From: Sandaracinaceae bacterium
GTDB lineage: Bacteria > Myxococcota_A > Polyangia > Polyangiales > Sandaracinaceae
Assembly: GCA_025056955.1 (NCBI GenBank)
Contig: JANWYL010000103.1
Location: 1-10,120, forward strand
Direction: 5' to 3'
DNA length: 10,120 bases
Shown: positions 6,601 through 10,120 of the stretch, piece after piece
Position numbering within the stretch: position 1 is the first letter of the stretch
How the letters are laid out: each line of letters opens with the position of its first letter
The notes under the pieces: generated by a model
What the model saw: only the letters and a program-made list of their open reading frames with translations
Told to the model about the DNA's origin: nothing
Databases searched by the model: none
Made by a program: the position numbers and the translations under genes

Positions 6601-8094
6601 CTACTTTTTCTTTAACGAAACGGCGAGGGCGTTTCGGAGGGGAGCAGTGGGTGAAGGGGGGTGAGCGAGGTAAGGGGGGGGAGGGGGCGGCGGGGCAGAA
6701 GACAGGGTATCGATGATTTCGGGAGCAAGATGCAACACAATCGATTGAGAAAGAGGAAAAAAGGCTTTGTCGGGAATGGCAACTGGGGGGTGCTCGTTCG
6801 ATTCCCAGAACACGTGCATGTCCTGGAATTGAGAGAGCAGGGTGCTAAGAAAAGTTGAATTGACGGGTGGAGCGATCTCCATGCCCAATGGGATGTAAAG
6901 GTGAGAGCCGAGCCTATTGAAGAATCGCCCCACCGGTATGGCTTCGATTTCTGCCGCAGCGATGAGGTAGAAGCCATTTGGTGCACTGGCAATCCTGATC
7001 GAGGCAAAGGCGGATGAGGGCAAAAAATAAAGGAGGTTGTAAAAGGTGAGAAGCTCATTGCGTGGAATAAAGAGGGCGGAGGGGTGCGACCGGCGAGGTG
7101 CTTTTGTTACCAATTGCAGAGGAATGTGGAAAGGAGGCAGAGGGGTTCCTGAGGAATGGGCTATTGGCGGAGTGGCTTCTTGCCACTCAAAGCCAAACAA
7201 GCTGTCGAGTGAACTCCATGAGGAAAGCGCGTTTGCCACGATCACTTGTCCCTTTCCATGAAAAAGCACCCTCGTATGGCTTGGAAAAAGGTTGGGGCAT
7301 GCATGCAGGGCAATCGGATGCTCGAAGCCGATCTCGACACGGGCCCAAGGGGCAGGGCTTTCAAAAAGGTTTACGCCTGGAACAGAACGCAGAAGTTCGA
7401 TGAAACGGGGGGGAAGACCATCCACTTCAATCAGGAAGAGACGACGAGCGCGAGCTTCAAAGGCACTGTGAGAGGGCATATCAAGGAGCGCCGCGCGTCC
7501 CTTGATGGCTGACCGAGAGAGATACGAGACCAGGGCAGGGAACAACCCCGGTTCAACCGAGATGAGCAAAGGGAAGTTGTGTTGTGCAGGACGGGTTTTG
7601 TGCGGCCTAGGCCTGAGCTTAAGAACCAGCTCTGAAAAGGAGATGGTCTTGTCAAAAAAATAAGCTTGCCTATAGCTTTCATGAAAGACGACGAGGTCTC
7701 CTGCCAAATCGACATTTTCAACGATGTCATAGCCCAACGGAGAGCGGTTATCGCGGTACTGCACGAAGATGCGGTCGGTGCCAGTAAAAGATTGCCCTCC
7801 GGCCAGGCGAGCGATTCCAGCCACCCGATCCATGCGATAAGAGGATTCCACTGCAAAAAAAACACCGATTTCGTAGGTGCGCTGCAAAGAACGAAGTCGA
7901 CGTATTTCCAGGCTTGCGAGCGATTCTTGCAGAGAGCCATCCGTGCTCCATGCGGAAAAGAAACAGGCCCCGCGATCAATTGTTGGGAAGATGATGAGAC
8001 CTTTTTGCCCAATTGCGATCCCGCGGATGTCGAACTGAAGCCCTGGGGTAAGGAAGCGAGTTTGATAGGGGGAGATGGGCTCGACATGGTGCAT
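6601..8094 (-). CDS. Unrecognised beta-rich protein with polyproline C-terminus, first gene of the MoxR-vWA cluster (497 aa)
   Basis: I do not recognise the family. The ATG at 8094-8092 is preferred because AAAGGA lies 8 nt upstream. A TTG at 8124 would add ten residues and has no such site. The N-terminal half looks beta-strand rich (DIRGIAIGQKGLIIFPTID, TYEIGVFFAVES, GDLVVFHES). A second region at about 335-425 (SALFIPRNELL, GFYLIAAAEIEAIPVGRFF, HLYIPLGMEIAPP) looks like a separate mixed domain. The tail at about 466-490 is Pro/Ser-rich with seven consecutive prolines at 468-474, which would need EF-P for efficient translation, and ends in KKK. No signal peptide or membrane helix is evident. 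Beta-propeller-containing and 'bpX' components of MoxR-vWA ternary systems are possible relatives, but I see no clear propeller repeat. It contains runs G8, G7, A8 and A7 on the plus strand. Confidence 0.78.
   Translation of the reverse strand: MHHVEPISPYQTRFLTPGLQFDIRGIAIGQKGLIIFPTIDRGACFFSAWSTDGSLQESLASLEIRRLRSLQRTYEIGVFFAVESSYRMDRVAGIARLAGGQSFTGTDRIFVQYRDNRSPLGYDIVENVDLAGDLVVFHESYRQAYFFDKTISFSELVLKLRPRPHKTRPAQHNFPLLISVEPGLFPALVSYLSRSAIKGRAALLDMPSHSAFEARARRLFLIEVDGLPPRFIELLRSVPGVNLFESPAPWARVEIGFEHPIALHACPNLFPSHTRVLFHGKGQVIVANALSSWSSLDSLFGFEWQEATPPIAHSSGTPLPPFHIPLQLVTKAPRRSHPSALFIPRNELLTFYNLLYFLPSSAFASIRIASAPNGFYLIAAAEIEAIPVGRFFNRLGSHLYIPLGMEIAPPVNSTFLSTLLSQFQDMHVFWESNEHPPVAIPDKAFFPLSQSIVLHLAPEIIDTLSSAPPPPPPPYLAHPPSPTAPLRNALAVSLKKK
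6656..6687. repeat. Poly-G tracts encoding the polyproline tail
   Basis: On the plus strand G6 (6656-6661), G8 (6674-6681) and G5 (6683-6687) fall in the 3' end of the 497-aa gene. On the coding strand these are C-runs that encode prolines. Runs of this length are prone to slippage. Confidence 0.6.
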
Positions 8095-8114
8095 GCTGCA
8101 AATCCTTTGGGGTG

Positions 8115-8123
8115 ATTTTAGCA
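8115..8123 (-). promoter_or_regulatory. Possible extended -10 promoter for the MoxR-vWA block
   Basis: The minus strand reads TGC-TAAAAT, one base from the extended -10 consensus TGnTATAAT. The hexamer 17 bp upstream (GAAGCA) is a poor -35. Transcription would start near 8108, leaving a very short leader before the ATG at 8094, so this is weak support. Confidence 0.25.
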
Positions 8124-8133
8124 ATTTGACCGC

Positions 8134-8177
8134 CTGCTGCTTCGGCAGCTGTCAAGTTGCCACATTTTGTGGTGACA
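8134..8177. promoter_or_regulatory. Two short inverted repeats in the divergent intergenic region
   Basis: A perfect hairpin GCTGC-TTCG-GCAGC lies at 8134-8147, with a C(UUCG)G tetraloop on plus-strand RNA. CCACA-ttt-TGTGG lies at 8160-8172 and is bracketed by TGTCA (8150-8154) and TGACA (8173-8177). No T-run follows either, so they look more like operator or RNA structure elements than terminators. They sit upstream of both divergent genes. Confidence 0.35.
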
Positions 8178-8274
8178 AAACAGTTGATGGCTTCACTTGG
8201 AGCTTGGTTTTTAGGTGTCGGTTGTGGTCGAATGGTCGATGTTCCTCGCGACGATGAAATTCATCAAAATTGAT

Positions 8275-8302
8275 TGACACGAAGGCCAGTAAGAAGGTGT
8301 CA
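8275..8302 (+). promoter_or_regulatory. TGACAC/GTGTCA inverted repeat over the dus ribosome site
   Basis: TGACAC (8275-8280) and GTGTCA (8297-8302) are complementary with 16 nt between them. The right arm borders the Shine-Dalgarno AGAAGG, 7 nt before the ATG at 8305. In RNA this could hide part of the ribosome site; in DNA it could be a repressor site. Stem length is only 6 bp. Confidence 0.3.
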
Positions 8303-8304
8303 CG

Positions 8305-9372
8305 ATGCGAGAATTTGACTTTGACAGTGCTTTTGCATCGCAAGCTGTGCTGCTTGCACCGATGGAGGATGTATCCGATGCCGTGTTTCGGTCGATCTGC
8401 CGAAGGCGTGGGGCAGACCTTTGCATGACTGAGTTTGTGAATGTTGAAGGTTTACTGCGTGAGTGCCGACATGCGCTTCGCAAGGTGAACCTTGCTCAGG
8501 ACGATTGGCCAACGGCGATTCAAATTTATGGGTCAGACCCTGTGCGGTTGGCTGAGGCGGCCCAGGTGGCAGCGGCTTCCTGTCCTGCATGGATAGACAT
8601 CAATTGTGGTTGTTGGGTGCCTAAAATTGCCAGGCGAGGCGCAGGGGCTGGTTGGTTGAGGGATCCTGATGCGATGGTCGCCATGGCTGCTATGGTGGTT
8701 CGTCACGTGTCTTTGCCTGTGACAGTGAAAACCCGTTTGGGGTGGTCACAACGAGAACCGATCCGGATTGTCGAGCTGGCCAAACGACTTGAGGATGTCG
8801 GGGTCCGCGCCCTTATTCTGCATTGTCGAACGGCTGATATGGGGCATGGGGGAAAAGCCGATTGGAGCTGGGCTGCTCGCGTGAAGGAGGCTGTTTCGAT
8901 TCCTGTGATTGTCAATGGCGACATTCGTAGCCCTGAAGACGCAGAACGAGCGCTTGAGACTGGTTGCAATGGCGTGATGATCGGCCGTCGTGCGATTGAG
9001 CATCCATGGATATTTCGCGAAGTGCGAGCATGGCTTAAGAACAAGCAAAGAATAGCTCCTCCAACTCCAAAGGAGCGGCTCGACCTCTGTCGAGAACACC
9101 TAAGGCTAGCCATTGAAAGCCGCGGAGCCAAAAGGGCAGTTCATTCCATGCGACGCTACTACCCTGGCTATCTCCACAGCTTGCCAGGAGCAGGTGCCAT
9201 GCGTCGCATTCTCAATCAAATCGAAGATCCTCAGGCAGTTTTCGATTTATTTGATCGATATGAAGTTGAGCTTGAACGCATGGGTGTTCTTCAAGCGACT
9301 GGCGATCAAGCGTCGATGCATTTGGAGCGGTGGCTCATTGGTGATATGTTGACAGTGGAAATGCGACAATGA
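8305..9372 (+). CDS. dus: tRNA-dihydrouridine synthase, DusB-like (355 aa)
   Basis: An FMN- and NADPH-dependent enzyme that reduces specific uridines in the tRNA D-loop to dihydrouridine. The family order is complete: LAPMEDVSDAVFR at 17-29 (FMN-binding start of the TIM barrel), the active-site cysteine Cys103 in DINCGC, the GAGAG loop (112-116), VTVKTRLG with Lys142, LHCRTADMGHGG with His173, IVNGDI (202-207) and GVMIGRRAIEHPWIF (223-237). A helical C-terminal tRNA-binding domain follows from about 250. The length suits DusB-type bacterial enzymes. The residue after the active-site cysteine is Trp instead of the usual Pro (GCWVPK rather than GCP). The start at 8305 is supported by AGAAGG 7 nt upstream and by the N-terminal motif position. 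It is transcribed divergently from the MoxR-vWA block. Its substrate position on tRNA cannot be told from the sequence alone. Confidence 0.95.
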   Translation: MREFDFDSAFASQAVLLAPMEDVSDAVFRSICRRRGADLCMTEFVNVEGLLRECRHALRKVNLAQDDWPTAIQIYGSDPVRLAEAAQVAAASCPAWIDINCGCWVPKIARRGAGAGWLRDPDAMVAMAAMVVRHVSLPVTVKTRLGWSQREPIRIVELAKRLEDVGVRALILHCRTADMGHGGKADWSWAARVKEAVSIPVIVNGDIRSPEDAERALETGCNGVMIGRRAIEHPWIFREVRAWLKNKQRIAPPTPKERLDLCREHLRLAIESRGAKRAVHSMRRYYPGYLHSLPGAGAMRRILNQIEDPQAVFDLFDRYEVELERMGVLQATGDQASMHLERWLIGDMLTVEMRQ

Positions 9373-9394
9373 CACCCCATACCCTTTCAAGAAC

Positions 9395-9447
9395 GGGGGT
9401 GCGTGGGGGGTTGGATGATGAGCAATGGCGGAGGGTGGTGGTGGGGG
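9395..9447 (+). other. G-rich segment after dus
   Basis: Runs of G lie at 9395-9399, 9405-9410, 9433-9435 and 9443-9447 with GG steps between. The pattern could allow a G-quadruplex in the plus strand, although the middle loop is about 22 nt long for a three-layer form. Confidence 0.3.
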
Positions 9448-9590
9448 CTTTGGTTTCGGGCAAGTTCATCATGTTGGTGGTTTGATGGTAGGATGCCAAA
9501 GGGAGGCGATGGGGGATTGGCAAATTGGTTTGGTTACACCTTGTGCATTCATTATCACCAGGTGGGTGGGCCTTAGGGAAACGTCATTTC

Positions 9591-9604
9591 TGAGCAATTG
9601 CTCA
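9591..9604. promoter_or_regulatory. Perfect 14-bp palindrome, possible operator of the FAD-oxidase gene
   Basis: TGAGCAATTGCTCA is a perfect inverted repeat without spacer, 103 bp before the ATG at 9707 and upstream of the possible -35 site at 9641. Its length and symmetry suit a dimeric regulator site. Confidence 0.35.
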
Positions 9605-9640
9605 CCGAAGCAAGGCACAAGACCGATGTGGAGATGGTGT

Positions 9641-9669
9641 TTGACCATTGGTTAAGTGCAGTTTAGTAA
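9641..9669 (+). promoter_or_regulatory. Possible promoter of the FAD-linked oxidase gene
   Basis: TTGACC (9641-9646) is one base from the -35 consensus. The hexamer after a 17-bp spacer, TAGTAA (9664-9669), is a poor -10. The site itself is an imperfect palindrome, TTGACC-ATT-GGTTAA. A start near 9676 would leave a leader of about 30 nt. Confidence 0.25.
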
Positions 9670-9706
9670 CTTGGCGGCTAAGGCCTTTAGGGCAAAATCT
9701 TTCGTG

Positions 9707-10120
9707 ATGAGATATCCTTATCACCTGGACGCATTCTTGAGAGATCTTGCCAAAAAAAGCCCTTCTGCGGTGGTGCTGACCGATTTCGAGTCTCGCTCCC
9801 TGCATGCGGGTGATGAAAGTGGACTTGAGCCTGTTGTGCCGGGGGCAGTTGTACAGGTACGAAATGCACAAGAAGCAGCGGGGGTGCTTCAAGCTGCAAG
9901 CATGCATGGAGTGAGCGTGACGCCGCGTGGCGGCGGGAGTGGAAAGGCAGGTGGTGCAATTCCAGATGAGAATGGCATTGTGCTTACCTTGAAATGTGAG
10001 GGTGTTGGAATTGATATCGATCCAATCAATCGGTTGGCAATTGTCGATGCGGGAGTCATTCTTGCTTCGCTTGCGGAAGCAGCTTCTTCATTCGGTTTGC
10101 GCTATGGCCCTGATCCGGCA
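9707..10120 (+). CDS. GlcD-like FAD-linked oxidase, N-terminal part (runs off the right edge)
   Basis: The 138 visible residues form the first half of an FAD_binding_4 (PCMH-type) domain, as in glycolate oxidase subunit GlcD and D-lactate dehydrogenases, which oxidise 2-hydroxy acids. Key evidence is LEPVVPGAVVQVRNAQEAAG (40-59), where VVPGAV...V is the usual 'P..V.P...eeV' entry, then the FAD pyrophosphate loop VTPRGGGSGKAGGA (71-84), GIVLTL (90-95), INRLAIVDAGV (107-117) and FGLRYGPDPA at the edge. The full-length family is usually about 450-500 aa, or near 1000 aa when fused to an Fe-S domain; the window cannot show which. The ATG at 9707 is chosen. A GTG directly before it (9704) and a TTG at 9671 are also in frame, the first stop upstream being at 9653. 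The ribosome site is weak. The gene lies 334 bp after dus and is likely transcribed separately. Confidence 0.87.
   Translation, partial: MRYPYHLDAFLRDLAKKSPSAVVLTDFESRSLHAGDESGLEPVVPGAVVQVRNAQEAAGVLQAASMHGVSVTPRGGGSGKAGGAIPDENGIVLTLKCEGVGIDIDPINRLAIVDAGVILASLAEAASSFGLRYGPDPA

Larger units (their letters stand above)
9373..9706. other. Intergenic stretch with G-rich segment, palindrome and possible promoter
   Basis: No credible gene is seen. A 76-codon ORF starting at 9425 begins with a glycine run produced by the G-rich DNA and lacks a ribosome site. Just after the dus stop, CACCCC (9373-9378) can pair with GGGGTG (9396-9401) across a 17-nt loop, but no T-run follows, so termination is doubtful. 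The G-rich segment and the palindrome are listed separately. Confidence 0.5.

Noticed and set aside
6612..7058. 148-codon minus-strand ORF overlapping the 3' half of the 497-aa gene
   Set aside because: It is a shifted frame of the same strand. The 497-aa frame is longer, has a start with a ribosome site and a more credible composition.
7666..8115. 149-codon plus-strand ORF opposite the start of the 497-aa gene
   Set aside because: It is antisense to a longer frame, without a ribosome site or recognised motif.
8150..8155. Minus-strand TTGACA as -35 for the MoxR-vWA block
   Set aside because: It lies 29 bp from the TAAAAT hexamer, far beyond a usable spacer, and no other -10 fits at 16-18 bp.
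8274..8279. TTGACA as a -35 box for dus
   Set aside because: The position 17 bp downstream falls on GTGTCA, which is not a -10, and too close to the ATG at 8305.
9425..9655. 76-codon plus-strand ORF between dus and the FAD-oxidase gene
   Set aside because: Its glycine-rich start is a by-product of the G-run DNA; there is no Shine-Dalgarno and the palindrome lies inside it.
1..10120. CRISPR array, tRNA, rRNA, transposase or phage genes
   Set aside because: No spaced direct repeats, tRNA arm patterns, rRNA sequence or transposase/integrase motifs were seen on either strand.

Overview
The window reads as a bacterial chromosome of moderate GC (near 48% by eye). Genes use Shine-Dalgarno-like sites and a mix of ATG, GTG and TTG starts. 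No rRNA, tRNA, insertion sequence, CRISPR array or phage gene is visible. The mix of a RavA/ViaA-type ATPase/vWA cluster, HEAT/TPR scaffold proteins and ordinary housekeeping enzymes would suit a Myxococcota/deltaproteobacterial or similar lineage. That is only a weak inference, and nothing in the sequence fixes the taxon.

Layout. Positions 1-413 (minus) hold the N-terminal part of a glycerophosphodiester phosphodiesterase. Positions 414-834 have no confident gene, only a possible small one-helix membrane protein on the plus strand. Positions 835-8094 are one minus-strand block, probably an operon. In transcription order it encodes a 497-aa beta-rich orphan with a polyproline tail, a 252-bp gap with a possible small cysteine-rich ORF, a 370-aa helical orphan, a 391-aa MoxR/RavA-type AAA+ ATPase, a 476-aa ViaA-like vWA protein and a 574-aa TPR-like/HEAT-repeat protein. 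A 180-210 bp divergent intergenic region (about 8095-8304) separates this block from a plus-strand tRNA-dihydrouridine synthase (8305-9372). After a 334-bp non-coding stretch with a G-rich segment and a 14-bp perfect palindrome comes the start of a GlcD-like FAD-linked oxidase (9707 to the right edge).

How the genes work together. The minus-strand block is the notable part. A MoxR ATPase followed 2 nt later by a vWA protein is the core of the RavA-ViaA type chaperone-like pair. In the MoxR-vWA 'ternary' systems described by comparative genomics, such a pair sits with further fast-evolving partner proteins thought to give sensing or target specificity. The 497-aa and 370-aa proteins, which I cannot assign to a family, and the TPR/HEAT protein would be those partners here. 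The working model is an ATP-driven remodelling machine (MoxR) coupled through a metal-ion-site adaptor (vWA) to helical-repeat scaffolds and an orphan beta-rich component. Its substrate is unknown. The flanking GDPD, Dus and FAD-oxidase genes are independent metabolic or tRNA-modification genes.
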